Assembly (NCBI RefSeq): GCF_014898055.3
Contig: NW_023605083.1
Location: 67,201,715 to 67,265,714 of the forward strand
Source of the DNA: Talpa occidentalis
Lineage: Eukaryota > Chordata > Mammalia > Eulipotyphla > Talpidae
Length of the DNA: 64,000 nucleotides
Direction: 5' to 3'
In this document: piece by piece, positions 23,741 to 36,578 of the stretch
How the letters are laid out: each line of letters starts with the position of its first letter
Numbering within the stretch: the stretch's first letter is position 1
The notes under the pieces: model-generated
Seen by the model: the letters and a program-made list of their open reading frames with translations, nothing else
The model's database searches: none
What the model was told of the DNA's origin: nothing
Program-made: the position numbers and the translations under genes

Positions 23741-24275
23741 GTGAGTTACTACTTTAGCTCTGTGGAATCAGGAATGTGATTTAATGGACTCAGAATTAAT
23801 TAGCTGTTAATGTTTTTTTAATTGTCACAGTGTCAGTAAGCATCGGAACTAAGCAAGGTTGCAGCGGAACTTCAATGTGCTCTTCACCTTGCCTCCAGGA
23901 TATCAATTCTGCCATGAAAACACTAAGGGGCAGTACTGAAGTCAGAGGTCAGTGGATGGCCCTATCAGGAAAGCTATAAGGGCGCAGGAGACGCTCCTGC
24001 AATGGAGTGCTAAACTTGCAGGACCTCCTGTTCTTACTAAGCTAGTTATCTACCTGGAAATCTATCTTCTTCCCCAAAGTCCACATCCTATTATTTTTAT
24101 GTCATTTTAGAACCTTCATGGGTACCTCCAACCACTTAAACTCTAAGTGATCTAAGTGATCATGATGATGATGATGATGATCTCTAAGTGATCATGATGA
24201 TGAAGACCATTTATAGAGAGAACTATTTGTTACAGGATGCCATGCTGGATTTTCACCTAGTCCATGAGACACATG
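23741..24275. other. Unique stretch with an ATG-rich repeat
   Basis: At 24140-24203 'ctctaagtgatc' occurs on both sides of an (ATG)n run, indicating a small local duplication. Rest unassigned. Confidence 0.45.
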
Positions 24276-24289
24276 TATTCCCATTTTAT

Positions 24290-26649
24290 TTATTTATTTA
24301 TTTTAAGATTTTTATTTTTTAATATTCCCCATACAATTGCAAACCCCTTATTTTGATCCCAATCTCTCCTCTCCCCAACCCCTCCCCCACAAAGTGTGTC
24401 TCTGGTTTAGAGTGGTTTGTTGATTTTGATTTTTTCTTTATTATAATTACTCTTTTTCCTCGTCCCTTATTTAGGTTTTCTAGATTCCTGCTATGAGTGA
24501 GACCATCTGGTATTTTTCTTTTTCTTTCTGGCTTATTTTGCTGAGCATGATCCCTTCCAGCTCCATCCATGTTGCTGCAAACTGCATGAGTTTATCTTTT
24601 TGATTGCTGAGTAATATTCCATTGTGTATATGTACACCACATCTTCTTGATCCAGTCATCTATTTTTGGGCATTTGGGTTGTTTCCAAAGCTTAGCTATT
24701 GTAAATAGTGCTGTTATAAACATAGGTGTGCAGGTGCCCTTTGGAATTAATATTTCTGTGTCATTTAGGTAAATACCTAGGAGTGGAATTGCTGGATCAT
24801 ACGGAAGTTCAATCTTTAGTAGGTTGAGGAATCTCCATACAGCTTTCCATAGTGGTTGGACCAGTTTGCACTCCCACCAGCAGTGCAAGAGAGTTCCTTT
24901 TTCTCCACATCCTTGCCATCGTTTGTTGTTGCTAGTTTTTTTTTTTTTTATGTGTGCCATTCTCATTGGTGTAAGATAGTATCCCATTGTAGTTTTGATT
25001 TGCATTTCCCTGATTACAAGTGATGTTGAACATTTTTCATATGCCTGTTGGCCATTTGCATTTCCTTTTTGGAGAAGTTTCTTTTTAGCTCTTCTGCCCA
25101 TTTTTTGACTGGATTATTTTCTTTGTTTTTGTTGAGTCTCATCAGCTCTTTGTAGATTTTTGTGATCAGTCCTTTATCATTAGTGTTGTGTGCAAAAATT
25201 TTCTTCCAATCGGTGGGGTTTCTCTTTGTTTTAGTTATTGTCTTTTTTGCTGTGCAGAAGCTCTTTCATTTGATGTAGTCCCAGCTGTTTATCTTTGCCT
25301 TCACTATCACTACTTTGGGTGATGTGCCTGTAAAGATGTCTTTGAGGTGCGTGTCATGTAGTGTTTTGCCTATATTTCCTTCTCTATATTTCATGGTTTC
25401 AGGTCTTATGTCTAGTTCATTAATCCATTTTGAGTTGATTTTTGTGCATGGTGTGAGGTAGTAGTCAAGTTTCATTCTTTTGCATGTAGTGGCCCAGTTT
25501 TCCCAGCACCATTTATTGAACAAACTTTCTTCGCTCCAGTGCATATTCTTTGCTCCTTTCTCAAAGATTTGTTGACCATAAATCTGTGAGTTTATTTCAG
25601 GGTTTTCCATTCAGTTCCATTGGTCCGTGTGTCTGTTCTTGTTCCAAACCATGCAGTTTTGATTATTATGGCTTTGTAGTATAGTTTGAAGTCTGGGAGT
25701 GTGATGCCTCCATTCCCTTCTTCTTTTTTTTTTTTTTTCAGGATGGCTATTTGGCTATTTTTTGTGGCTCCATATGAATTTCATCAATATTTTTTTTCTA
25801 TTTCTTTGAAGAATGACATTGAAATTTTTATTGAAATAGCATTGAATCTGTAGATTGCTTTTAATAGGATGGCCATTTTGGTAATGTTAATTCTTCCGAT
25901 GCATGAGCAGGGGATGTCTTTCCATTTCTTTGTGTCTTCTTCTATTTCTTTTAACAGTGTTTTATAGTTTTCTTTGTGTAGGTCCTTTACTTCTTTTGCT
26001 AGGTTTATTCCCAAATATTTGAATTTTTTTCATTTCAATAATAAAAGGAATGGTTTTCTTGAATTCTTCTTCAGATTTATTGTTTGTGTATAGAGAAGCT
26101 ACTGATTTTTTTAAAAAGATTTATTTATTTATTTATACAAGCACTGGGAACAGTCAGAAGTGTGGGAGGGTGAGAGAATTCACCAGAGCCAGAGCGGGAA
26201 ACAGAACAGGCAGACCGATGAAATACACCGCTGAGGGAAGCAGTGGGTGCAGCAGGAGAGGTCTGTGTGCCATGTGGATCCCCTTTCCAGTGGCCGGGGA
26301 TCAAACCGGCGCTTCAGAGGCTGCGGGCAGCCTCATAGCCCAGCACTCAACCGCTGTGCCACCAGGGGAGGCCTGGAAAGCTACTGATTTTTGTGCATTG
26401 ATTTTGTATCCTGCCACTTTACTAAACTAATTGATTAGTTTAATTAGTTTTTCTGTGGAGTTTTTGGGGTTCTCTATGTATATTATCATATTGTCTACAA
26501 ATAGTGATAGTTTGACTTCTTCTTTGCCTATTTGGATTCCTTGTATATCTTTCTTTTGTCTTATTGCTCTGGCTGGGACTTCCAGTATTTTGTTGAAAAG
26601 CAGTGGTGAGAGTGGACATCCTTGTCTTGTTCCAGATCTTAATGGGACA
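24290..26649 (-). mobile_element. 5'-truncated LINE-1 split by a SINE
   Basis: It is collinear with 40236-42281 of the full-length L1: 3' UTR, ORF2 C-terminus, and back into the reverse transcriptase domain, where it is truncated. The TSD tattcccattttat is exact at 24276-24289 and 26650-26663. A T-run at 25727-25738 interrupts the region that is Lys-rich in the intact copy. The SINE at 26111 sits inside. Confidence 0.96.
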
Positions 26650-26744
26650 TATTCCCATTTTATAAAAGAACAAGAAAGGCTTAGTGAGTGTGGAAGGATG
26701 TGAATGGGGGGTGTCACCATTTTCCAGGGACTCTGCTTTTTCAC
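24592..26744 (-). pseudogene. LINE-1 ORF2 fragment, broken
   Basis: Open pieces at 24592-25101, 25266-25610, 25784-26014 and 26427-26744 lie in different frames and match the second half of ORF2. The last runs about 95 bp past the L1 end into flanking DNA. The catalytic FADD motif reads FVDN in the piece at 26427, so the active site is lost. The N-terminal endonuclease is absent by truncation. Confidence 0.9.
26111..26377 (-). mobile_element. tRNA-derived SINE inserted in LINE-1
   Basis: Reverse orientation, tail at left, head at right (sense ggtggcacagcggttgagtg, B box ggtttgatcccc). The TSD aagctactgattttt is exact at 26096-26110 and 26378-26392. It post-dates the L1. Confidence 0.96.
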
Positions 26745-28400
26745 ACACTATCTCTCCCTTACTGTGTTCATGGCTCCCTGGCCACATTGTCTATGGCTCC
26801 TGTGTTAAATGATTTGCAAAGAAATCATTTTCAGGAATTTTCTTATTGAGAACAGTGCTCCTTGGACTTAACCCTTAGAAACAAAGTTTTAAGTTAAAAC
26901 ACAAGTCAGAGGGAAAAGATAGAGCCCTGTGAAATGATCTGAAGAAAGATCCATTCTTTGAGGCAGAAAACCCATAAATTAGACAAGGCTGGAGGCTTAC
27001 CATCCATATTAGCTAATCCTACAGGAAATATAAAGAGGGCTACCCACATCTCATCACCCACACAACCCTTCAGAACTACATGGAGGCAGGGAGGGCAGGA
27101 GCCTCCAGCTGTGACCCTTCAGTGAGGCGGTGTCTAGTTTCCATCAGGAAGGCCCACAGGGCTGTTTTGCTGGGGATGAGTAAGAATTTCCCCCCATCCC
27201 TTTTTTTCTCAGACTGGTGAATTAGCAAATTAACATAGACATATTAGTAGGAGAGAAAAATAATATAATTATACACATAGAGGGACCCTACATAGACATG
27301 TGGATTTCAAAGACAATGAAGCAAAAAGGGGGTATATCTCCTGAGTGAAGGAAAGGGATGAGGGCCTGTGGCCTCAGGGAGAGACTCACATAATATGGAG
27401 ACAGTAACTTACATGACAAAGACCAGTTATTCTGTGAACAGATTCTCCACCTTCTAAATAAGTTTCTCTGATAGACAGGTTGTTAGTGCTAAACACCCTA
27501 ATTGTGGGTGATACATCCAAACTTTACTCTGCTAGGTAGTTAAGTGGAAAACTTTTCTCATGAACTCACAAGGCCTCAGCTGACCTCAGCTAGAAGTAAT
27601 CCACATGTCCCGTGAAATGACTTGGGAGAACTGTCCTTCAGGGCTGTCTATGTGCCTGGGTGGCTTCTCCAAAAGGAAAGGTCTCCCACTACCAGATCCT
27701 TCTCCCTTTTTCTAGCCCCCTCTCTCCTTCATCTTCACCCCTGCCCTTTTCCTTTTGGTGTTCAGACTTTCCACGAGGTAAGTGAACGGGGACAATAAAT
27801 TTACTCCAGGAGACAACCAGGAGTCTTATTCTTTGCTTTAGGTTTTCTTTGCCTTACGTTTGCCACTGGCTTACCAAAGAGCAAAGCTAGCGACCACATC
27901 AAACTTTTTTTTTTTTTTAACTGGGCTTCTTGAAAACTAAGATAGGAGTTTGAAGAAATTTGTCCAATATCAAAGTAGCTGTGGCTGCAATCTGAACTGA
28001 GTTCTGAATCTGACTGAGAATCTCATCTGCATAAAACAGTTTTATCTCTGTCCCTTTGTCTATACAAGCACCCTTGCCCTTTGGACACTCAGCTCAGGGC
28101 CTCCTTGAGTCTGTGTCCCCCAGATTATAGCCCAAAAGCCCCCCAAGAACACTTACTATAATATTGAAGCTGGAACAGGAAATCAGTAACACTCAAACTG
28201 TACCATGGTTAATCCACAGGGATTAAGACTACATGAGGCTCATGTGTCCCATGCATAGACACTCATGAGGCTGCATGAGTTTCTTCTGAGGAACCAGGTA
28301 CTTAGACTCTAACTATGATGTGACAGGCTGGACTGCAAGTCTCCACTCAGAGTCCTCAGGCTGTTCAGATCCAAGAGACCCTAACTGTGCCATGGTTAAC
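26664..28400. other. Unassigned stretch, possible LTR relic at 27200-27860
   Basis: Positions 27200-27860 include 'cggggacaataaatttactcc', an LTR-like polyadenylation region, but no ends or TSD are clear. Elsewhere nothing is recognised. Confidence 0.3.
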
Positions 28401-28580
28401 TGCACAAATCTTGGCCAGGTCTTTCACATGCTGTAGGACCTCCAACAACTTACTTATGTTCTCTGGGCCTCACTTTCCTCATCTGAACAATGGACAGAAT
28501 GACATCACCTGTGTCCGAGTTATGGACTTGCAGGGACTTGATGTAGTAATAGGTTTGAAGTGCTAAGAGCAGCTATTGGT
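28400..28580 (+). repeat. MIR-like relic
   Basis: 'tctgggcctcactttcctcatctg' and 'ggttatggacttg'-like text fit MIR in forward orientation. Confidence 0.65.
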
Positions 28581-30289
28581 TTTGTTTAAGTGCTACAAAA
28601 GGGTCAATTATTAATCTGCCTGTTGAGTAGGTTCTGTATCTGTTCTTGACAAAAGAAAGGCCTGGGCCAGTTCCATTTCTTCAAAAATTCACATGACAGA
28701 CAGGATTACAAAAATAAACTCAAGGTTAAGGTTGCTGTGATGAACATCTTTCAATCCTCCCTTCAGTGCATTTCTGTGACTGTATGCTCCAGAATTTCAT
28801 TGGGGGGTAATGTCAGGGCTCTGTGTTTGCAGCTCTTTGTGGCTCTGAGGCCTGGACAAATCCTACTAGATCTCTAAAGACCCCTCTGTGCCCCTTTCTT
28901 TTTCTGAGGATCAGGAGCAAACCCAGTCTTCTAAACCCCTCCCCTGACTGGACCCCATGTTTCCACCTCCTTCCTTGGATTCCTAGCTATTTCAGGAAAC
29001 TGGGGGGGGGGGGGGGCAACAAAACACTCCAGACCACCCAGGGAGCTAATCTTGGGCATCACTTCTGGAGGGGTATGGGGGTAGGTGGGCAGAGGCAGAT
29101 TTTCCCATCAGAAAAGCTCGTGTTCCTTTTGAAACTCCTAGCGGAAATAAATGTACAACCTATTGTAGGCTGTGAGGAGACACCAGCAGGAGTTGGCGTG
29201 ATACAAAAGGGGCATTTGTAATGGCACAAAACACTTAGCACTCTACCGAGAAATGCACAGGATACAAAAGGAGGCGCAGGGCTGGACGAATCCGCCAGGA
29301 AAGCTACGTGCCCTGAATGCAAGACGGCCCAATGCTACACCCAACACACAGCCCTTGTCCTCAACAGATGCCACCATGCCCCCCACTGGAAGAGAGCTTC
29401 TGAACGAGTGTGGATTAGGAAAGGCCAGGCCTGTCTTCCTTCTGAGGTCCCACTCAGGCACTCGCCTTTGTCTTCCTAAGCAGACAGAAGCGCCCCTGAC
29501 ATTGGCCGTGCCCATGGCAGGAACGCAGATAGAAACCCAGGCATAATAACACTAGCCACTATGAAAAAGCTACACATTAAAGGAGAGACACAACAAAGGT
29601 GTTGCATCCTCCAAAATTAGCAAATGTACCTTTAGGGGAGCAAAAATCTGCACCTCAAAATAGATTTATTTTAGGAAGGTTAATTTGATGGGAGGGTGGA
29701 GGCTGCTTTTGAGAAGGACATTCACATGCAAACTTCTGTAAGGGTGTGGGCTGGGAAGACCTAATGGTCTTGCCTCTTTTCCCTGGAGAAGGCAGAACTC
29801 AATCTGTAGACCTTTGTCTTCTGTGCCTTTCCAGGTAACCTCCCTAATTGACCTTCTCTTTGTTTCCTTACTCCCAAGTCCTTCGGTCTTAACTAAGTTA
29901 TTTAAAGGCATGTGAAGCCACATGGGGAGTTACTTAGGCATACTTGGTATGGTGTGGTATATATGTTTTCATTAAACGCCTTTTCGGTTTTTATACTCTT
30001 ATTAATCTGCCTGTTGCTTGTTTATTTGCCAGTTTAGTAGCAGTCAAAGGGGTATGGGATCATTTCCTTTGCACCCACAAACTTCATCACAAGCTTAAAG
30101 GCGAGGTTAAAATTTAGCTTCCTTGGACTTCCTTGGAAGGGAAGGGCTCAGTGCACACAGAAGCATGGGATTAAGTGAGTCCTGAGATTTGGGGGGCCTC
30201 ATGACCCTCATGAAGATGTAAATAGCACACACCTTTTGCCATTAAGCCCCAACTTGTCTCTCTAGAAATTTCTCTTGTCCTTTCCACTG
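28581..30289. other. Mostly unique stretch
   Basis: G-run at 29001-29014. Positions 29250-29550 are less AT-rich and hold overlapping ORFs on both strands (97 and 90 residues) with no recognisable domain. Positions 29960-30030 look like the end of an old LTR (ttattaatctgcctgttgc), unproven. Confidence 0.35.
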
Positions 30290-30294
30290 CTGCC

Positions 30295-30648
30295 TGAAAG
30301 GTTCGGAGTGGTGAAGAAAAGGAGAGCCAGACTAAATTTCTCAAAGGAAGGGAAAATTTATTGCGCCCTGGGCGGACCTCACAGACCCAAGGTGGGGGTC
30401 CGTGAAGCCGAGCCCGTTGTGAGGAGAGATGTCCCTTTTATAGGGTGAGGAGAGGTCAGGCAGGAAAACTGGGTTGGCAGGGGGAAACAGGTTTAGGCGG
30501 AACAGAGTTGTTTTGGGTGGAGCCGAGTTGTTTTCCCCTGTTTATGGCTTTAGTTTAGGCTTGGTGGTATCAGTGGTCCTGGTGTCAGGGTCATCTTGTC
30601 TTTTTCTATGTGGGCTTCCTCATTCCTGGCCCCTGCATCAACCTTTCA
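30295..30648 (-). mobile_element. Solo LTR, ERV1-like
   Basis: Starts TGAAAGGTT and ends AACCTTTCA, a perfect 9-bp terminal inverted repeat with the canonical TG...CA. On the minus strand it holds a TATA box (about 30433-30441, ttttata on the plus strand) and an AATAAA (30357-30362). It is flanked by a 5-bp TSD, ctgcc, at 30290-30294 and 30649-30653. ERV1 assignment rests on layout, not on a search. Confidence 0.9.
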
Positions 30649-30653
30649 CTGCC

Positions 30654-32825
30654 CTTCACAGTCACACAAGTTCCTATTCTCCATGGAATAGTCAAGCCTC
30701 AGGTTTCTATCAAAGGCCAGGAGAGACAGATAAGTCAGACCCATGAGAGCTAACTCAGCAACATTGGTCGTAAGGATCAATCAAAGTGGATGATGTGTAA
30801 AGCACACACATCTGGGGAGCAAAGCCTGGAACGTCAGCTCAGAAAGGGCTCTGAAACTTTTCATTCAAAGTAAGAAAAAAACAGCAGCAGAACCTCTATT
30901 ACAAACTTTATGTGGGACCAGGGTTTGGGGAACTGAAGAAAACAGAGCTGCTCTGCTGTGGCTAAGAAAAGGGGGGCATGAAACATGAGATCCAGCCCTG
31001 CAGTCTCTCACCAGGCCTGAACCTCCAGCAGAAGACTCTCCCCTCCAGCCCTCCACCCCCGGAGTAATCAGTTACTGCCATCTTAATTATGGTTGCTCCA
31101 GTCCAAGCTTTGCCTTTTGAGGGACAATGAGTTGCATATGTGCCCATCACCCCCTGTAGATGGTCAGCTTTTAGGGGGACCTTATGCTTTTCTGTACCCC
31201 AAAGTCTGGCACACAGTTGCTGCTCAACGAATTATGAGTTGAAATGCACCAAAGGAGAGACAGCAGCTCAGAATCAGAGTGTGCAGGGACTAACATGAGG
31301 CCTTTCAGTTAGTGGATGCTTGAAATCCTTTTTGGAAAAACTACAAAATGATATGGTTGCAAAGTCTCAGGAAAAAAGAAACCAGGCTGAAAAAATGATA
31401 GGAGAGAGGTAACATTACCTTGACATGAGAGCCCTGTATTACTGTTTTTGCTGCAATAACTGAAATCCCTATAAAGTTAAAATTCATGTTTAACTTTTTC
31501 TCTATCTCACATCCTCCCTTTAATTCTCTTACCAACGTTTATTGAGCAACTATTATGTAGCCAACTAAGATCACTGCATGCCTGTTCCCATCTCACTCTC
31601 AGACAGCCCTTTCAGCTTGCACTATGATTCCCTCTATACAAGTAAGAAAATTGAGAACTCAGAGCGGTTAATAGGCTGTTCAAGCTAACTCAGCCATCAA
31701 GAGTTGAAACGTGCATTGGAACTGTGGTATGTATTTACTAATTGCTGGGCAAGAGAAGGTGATGGGTTCAGCGATTTGGAGGACCAGTTCCCTGTTTCCT
31801 CAACCTGTGGTCATCGAGTTGGCTAATGCATTTCTCACTGCAGGTTAGAAGCCTGCAAGTTGTGGTTACCTGTGCTCAAGTCTCTCTTGGAGGCCAGGAC
31901 ACATCCTTAGTCCAGATCTTAAAGGGCCTCACAGGAAGTTCTCTGGGAACTCTCCAAAGTGACCTCACAGCCAAATCCCAGACCCAGGGAAATCTCCCTA
32001 CCTCTGTTTCATCATGCACCACACCCTGGCCTGGAAAAGCAAGCCAGCCTTCATGGACTCTTCCATAGGTGTTACACATGGCTAAATGGGGGCCATATCT
32101 TACCCTAGAAGTGGCTGCATTTCAGGAGCAGAGTGTGATTAAGAAAGACAGATGGCAGGTAATATCCGTTACCAACACCTGTACCGTGCACAGGGACCTA
32201 TTTGGCAGAAAAGGGCTATGTAAGAGCAAGATCATTACCATTTGAACTAGAAAACGAAATGTGGTGGTGGTGGTAAAGAATGAGAGGCAGGGAGACACGG
32301 AGGTGCAGAGGGAAGGGACTGCATGACAACACTGCACTGCAGGAGCTGGTCCCTGGACCACAGGAGTGGGTCCAGAGCCCCAGCGCTGCCACTAAGTCAC
32401 TGGGACGGCTGGGCAAGCTGCCCCACTTTCTGGGGCCTCAACCCCCTCCCCCCTCCACACATGTCAATTTGCTGATTGCCGGGAGGTCTCGTCTTGCTTA
32501 GGCATCCAAGGTTTCAGGAGGCACCCATACCCAAGGATGACATTAATCATCTGAAAATCCCCAGAATGAGTATTTAGCCAAATGCAGATAGCATTATTCC
32601 CCCCAACACACACACACACATTTGCAGAGTCTGGAACCCCAATATAGGGAACCTCAAAACTGATGTATGATGGCATATGGGATAATGGAAAGGGCATAGG
32701 CTATGAGGGAGCATGGTCTTAGGCTTTCTAAAGATCTTGTAGGCTACGCATGTTGAGTTAATATATTCAGAGAAGGAAGGAAAGATGCAAGATCCTAAGA
32801 TAAGACAAAAACAGATTTGAGAGTT
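30654..32825. other. Unique non-coding stretch with weak MIR relics
   Basis: Possible MIR scraps near 30740-30840 and 31600-31700. Short (AC)n at 32609-32620. No exon is supported. Confidence 0.4.
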
Positions 32826-32829
32826 AAAC

Positions 32830-33030
32830 AGATCAGGGCAGGGGTACCTGCTCTGCCACTTGTTTGCTCTGTAAATTCAGGTAAGCTGCAGTACTTCACT
32901 GGAGCAGCACTTTTCCTCATATAAAATAAGGCTAAAGACCCTCCTCATAGAAGTACCATAATATTAGGTACATTAAATGGAATAAGCTCTTAGCACAGGG
33001 TCTGGTGTACAATTGACTCAATAAATAGAG
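32830..33030 (+). repeat. MIR-like relic
   Basis: 'ctgctctgccacttgtttgctctg' through 'gctcttagcacagggtctgg' follows the full MIR layout. Confidence 0.6.
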
Positions 33031-33469
33031 GCTATCACATATTCCTCCATCAAAAACATCATCACCATCATCAATCACCCTCTCCAGTCTGAATCACAAA
33101 GATTTCTCTTTTTATTTGGTTGGCTCCTATGGCTAAAGTCTCTCACAGAACACAGGGAAAGCCTGGTTCTGTGTATGCCCCAGTAGGAAGCTGGGCCCAA
33201 CAGGCAGGATAAGTTAGCATGCATTTGACACATGCTTTCTGTTTGTTCAAAGCAGCTACTGTTTATGATTTTAGAGCTGGTTATGCAGACTTGAAAGCAA
33301 CACAGGTATAGGAATGTGTAATATTCTAAGACTTGTGATACTGTGATTTATAAGAAATACACATTTGGTCATCAAATATACATATATATTTCATATAGAT
33401 TTAGTTTTCATCCATAGTTCTTGTCTCGCAGCTCCCCAACCCCTTGACATGTCCTAAGTGTTGAATGTG
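33031..33469. other. Unique non-coding stretch
   Basis: No feature is recognised. Confidence 0.4.
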
Positions 33470-34165
33470 AAGAAGGTGCTCCTTGTGATGTCAAGGAGGT
33501 AAATTTTGGAAGCAGCCAAGGTGTCTCCTGTTGCCTGGAGAACCAACTTAATGATGAGAAAGTTGGAACTTTCAATCCCACCCCCTAGCCCTCCAGGGAA
33601 GGGACAGGGATAGGAGGGGAGGTTGAATCACTTGCCAATTGCCAATGAATTCATCAACTCTATGGAATGAATTCTCCACTAAAACCCAAGAGGATGGTTT
33701 CAGAGAACCTGTCAGTAAACATAAGATTTGTGGAAAGCAGCATCCTTGGATAGGGCGTGGAAGCTCCACGTCCTTTCCCCAACATATGCCCTATGCAAGT
33801 CTTCCATCTTGATATTCATCTGTATCCTTTGTCATATCCTTTCCTAATAAACCAGCAATCCACTGGGTGACATGTTTCCTTGGGTTCTGTTAATTGCTTT
33901 AATAAATTAATTGAACCCTAGGAAGGGGTTATGAGAAGCTTTGACCTACAGTAAGTTAGAAACACAGATAACAACCTGGACTGAGACTAGCACATCTCAC
34001 ATGTAGAGCATTTGGTGAGACTGAACCCTTAACTTGTGGCATCTGATACTATCTCCAGATTGATAGTGTCAAAACTGAGTTTGAATATACAGTTGGGTCC
34101 TCGTGGCTGGTGTGGGGGAAACTCCCTTCCCCCACATTGGAAATTGGTCTTAGAACTCCAAATGT
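33470..34165 (+). mobile_element. Old ERVL-type LTR (MLT2-like)
   Basis: Distinctive blocks occur in order: 'ggttgaatcacttgccaatt', 'agggcgtggaagctcc', 'cctttcctaataaaccagcaa', 'taaattaattgaaccctagg', 'gagactgaacccttaac', 'ctatctccagattgatagtg', and a 'ggctggtgtgggggaaa' end. These fit an MLT2-type LTR as I recall it. The start is uncertain. The polyadenylation signal lies at about 33845. Confidence 0.75.
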
Positions 34166-34178
34166 AATAATATATGTA

Positions 34179-34617
34179 TGTAAGGGCAGGAAGACATGGA
34201 GCAGGTTTTCTGATCCAGGAGACCAGGTAAAGGAGGAGCGAGTCCTAGAGCCCTCAGTGGCTTTTCAGGCTTTTATTGGGATTTACCAGGTACATGGCAG
34301 GCAGGAGTGCTGGGGGGCCAGGAGGCTGGCAAGTCTTCACTCTTTCTGGGCTCTCTGGCGTTCTCTGGTGGTCTCTGCTTCTCTGCTCTCTGCTTCTACT
34401 TGTGGTTCTTCTTTCGTTCTGTTTCTCTGCTTCTGCTGGTGTCCCTGTGATGGCGCCCTTAAAAGCCCAGTCTTAGCCCAGGTGAATCCCATCTACATAT
34501 GCCCACACTCTATTCCAGGTGCCCGCCATCAGGCATGCATTCGGGACTGCAGGGATCCATCATCTATCCTGATGGCGGGAGGGCAGAAAAGCCTGATGCT
34601 TTTCACCTTACCCTACA
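34179..34617 (-). mobile_element. Solo LTR, young family, copy 1
   Basis: TG...CA ends when read on either strand; the minus strand is sense because AATAAA lies at 34272-34277 (tttatt on plus). Length 439 bp. The 5-bp TSD atgta is exact at 34174-34178 and 34618-34622. It belongs to the same subfamily as the copy at 37646 (shared 'gggattcacctgggctaag' segment). Confidence 0.96.
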
Positions 34618-34622
34618 ATGTA

Positions 34623-34992
34623 TCATGCATTTCACATGTTTATGAATGTATGAAGTAGATTCATGAGACCAGGAAGAGTGATGGAGCCAACTACTTAAAC
34701 ATCTAGTAGAAATGCATTCTCCAAAGAGGGAATAAGGGCAAAGGTCCCGAAGCAGAGCTGAACTAGAAGGAAGCAGAATACTAGAAGGACAATAAGTAGG
34801 CCAGGTATCGGTGGTAGGAAATGGTCGAGGTAGGCAGTGATAACATTAGAAAGGGCCTAGGTGGTGGAGGAGACTTCGGATTCATTCCGAGAATGCCAGA
34901 AAAGCCCTTGGATATAGATTTTGGGTGGGGCATGATGTGGTCTGATTTTTTAAAATGATTCCAGTTATTGTGTGGAGAATGAACAGTGGTGG
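34623..34992. other. Unique spacer, possible L2-type relic
   Basis: Contains text like the old repeat at 2690 and 60900 ('agagggaataagggcaaaggtcc'). Not firmly assigned. Confidence 0.35.
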
Positions 34993-34997
34993 ATGGG

Positions 34998-35402
34998 TGT
35001 AGAAGGGCAGGAATGGACACGGGGCAGGTTTTCTGATCCCATGCAGACTGGGTAAAGGAGGAGTCAGAGTCCTCAGTGGTTTTTTGCAGTTCTTTTATTG
35101 GGATTACCAGGTACACGGCAGGCAGTAGTGCTGGGGGGCCTGTAGGCCCCCAGCAGGTCTTCACTCTGGGCTCTCCGGCCTTCTCTGCTTCTCTCTCGGC
35201 TTCTGCTGCTCTCTTGGCTTCTCTTTCGGCTTCTTCTGCTGCTGGCATCCCTGTGACGCCGCCCTTAAAAGTCTACTCTCTCAGCCCAGGTGTACTCACT
35301 TCAGGTGCCCGCCATCAGGCATGCATCCAGGACCACAGGGTTCCCTCATCTATCCTAATGGCGGGAGGGCACAAAAGCCTGATACCTTTTACCTACCCTA
35401 CA
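34998..35402 (-). repeat. 3' LTR of the ERV at 34998-36992
   Basis: 405 bp. AATAAA on the minus strand (35094-35099). Compared with the partner LTR it has about 18 substitutions by eye and a 16-bp deletion near 35145, plus small indels. Confidence 0.93.
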
Positions 35403-36578
35403 GTCCACTCCCTCAGGGTTTTCTGCCATACAATCTACATATATACAATTTTCTTAGCAAACATAAACAATGCAGCCATGGCCCACAAAAGCAAATACAT
35501 CACACTATAACAACAAAATACAACAGAACACATATAAGTCCAGACAGGAGTCCTGGACTTAGTGACAAAACCTAGTGACAAAAGACAATTATTGGTACCA
35601 GCAGATGAGCCACCAAATCTGCTGCCGAAGGCACTGCTCATACGAGGGAGGGGAATCACTCACGGCATCTACTGTAACACACCAGGAGCCGTCAGGCTTC
35701 CTGGCCTTCTCTGGCTGTAGTCTCGGCTACAAGCCACACACAGCATCCACCCCCAGGATGCACTCGCTCTGGGATTGGCGATTCTACACTGTTGGGGGTA
35801 ATCGCCAACCCTCAGGGTTTCTGTCTGCAGTTGCTCCAACACTCGGCCTTCATAGCCACCAATGCGACTCGCAGAACCCTGCACTCAGGACTACCCACTG
35901 CACAAGCACATGGGTCGGGGATCCAAACTCTACATTCGGCTTGGGCTCCACCCCAAGTCACGCTCCCCACCCATCCCCCAAGGACGGGTTCCTCAGTTCC
36001 TCAGTTCCTCACCCTCACTCAAGAATGTGCAGGGCATCACCCACAGGTGATTTTAAGAGACTCACTGGTCTTCAGCATACTTAGCCTGTTTAACAGCCGC
36101 TCAGGGCTTCCCAAACTTAGCATCAGCACCAGCTTTTGCCTTCTCAGTTGGCTTTTCTACTCCACCTAGCTGCTGGGCATACACAGGCTGCTTTTGGCCA
36201 TCAAGGCCCACTGGCCACCCCCAGATTCTCAAAAACCATAACCTGCCACAGTCCTCCGCCTTCTGGCGGGATTGTCAGTCCAAGTCCATCAGTCCAAGTC
36301 TGTTGGCCTCTCCCTGCATCAGCACTGGAGAGCTCTGAATCGTGGTCCTCTCTTCGCCTATGATACTTGTTGCCTCAGGGGTCGTTTGCTGGTCCTCTCG
36401 GGTGTCTCCTTCATGTGAGGTCTTGTCCTGCATCTCCCAGACCTTGTCCCTCTCCTGTGCCGCCATGACGCCTCCAGCGCTGTCGCAACCAAACACAGTC
36501 TGTTACTCCTTAGTCCCTCCAGGTCTTCAGAGGTCTCCGTACCCATCTACATGGGTCATCCTGCCAACTTACGCCAAT
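35403..36578 (-). other. Internal region of the non-autonomous ERV
   Basis: 1176 bp without a long ORF in the sense direction. The 169- and 125-residue ORFs on the plus strand (35575-36084, 35792-36169) are antisense and have no known domain. A minus-strand ORF (35435-35659) ends in a hydrophobic stretch, but this alone does not show an envelope remnant. Confidence 0.8.

Noticed and set aside
29253..29546. Coding exon suggested by a 97-residue ORF
   Set aside because: The opposite strand is open too, no domain is recognised and no clear splice sites frame it.
35575..36084. 169-residue plus-strand ORF in the ERV internal region as a retroviral gene
   Set aside because: It is antisense to the element, has no recognisable domain and overlaps other frames.
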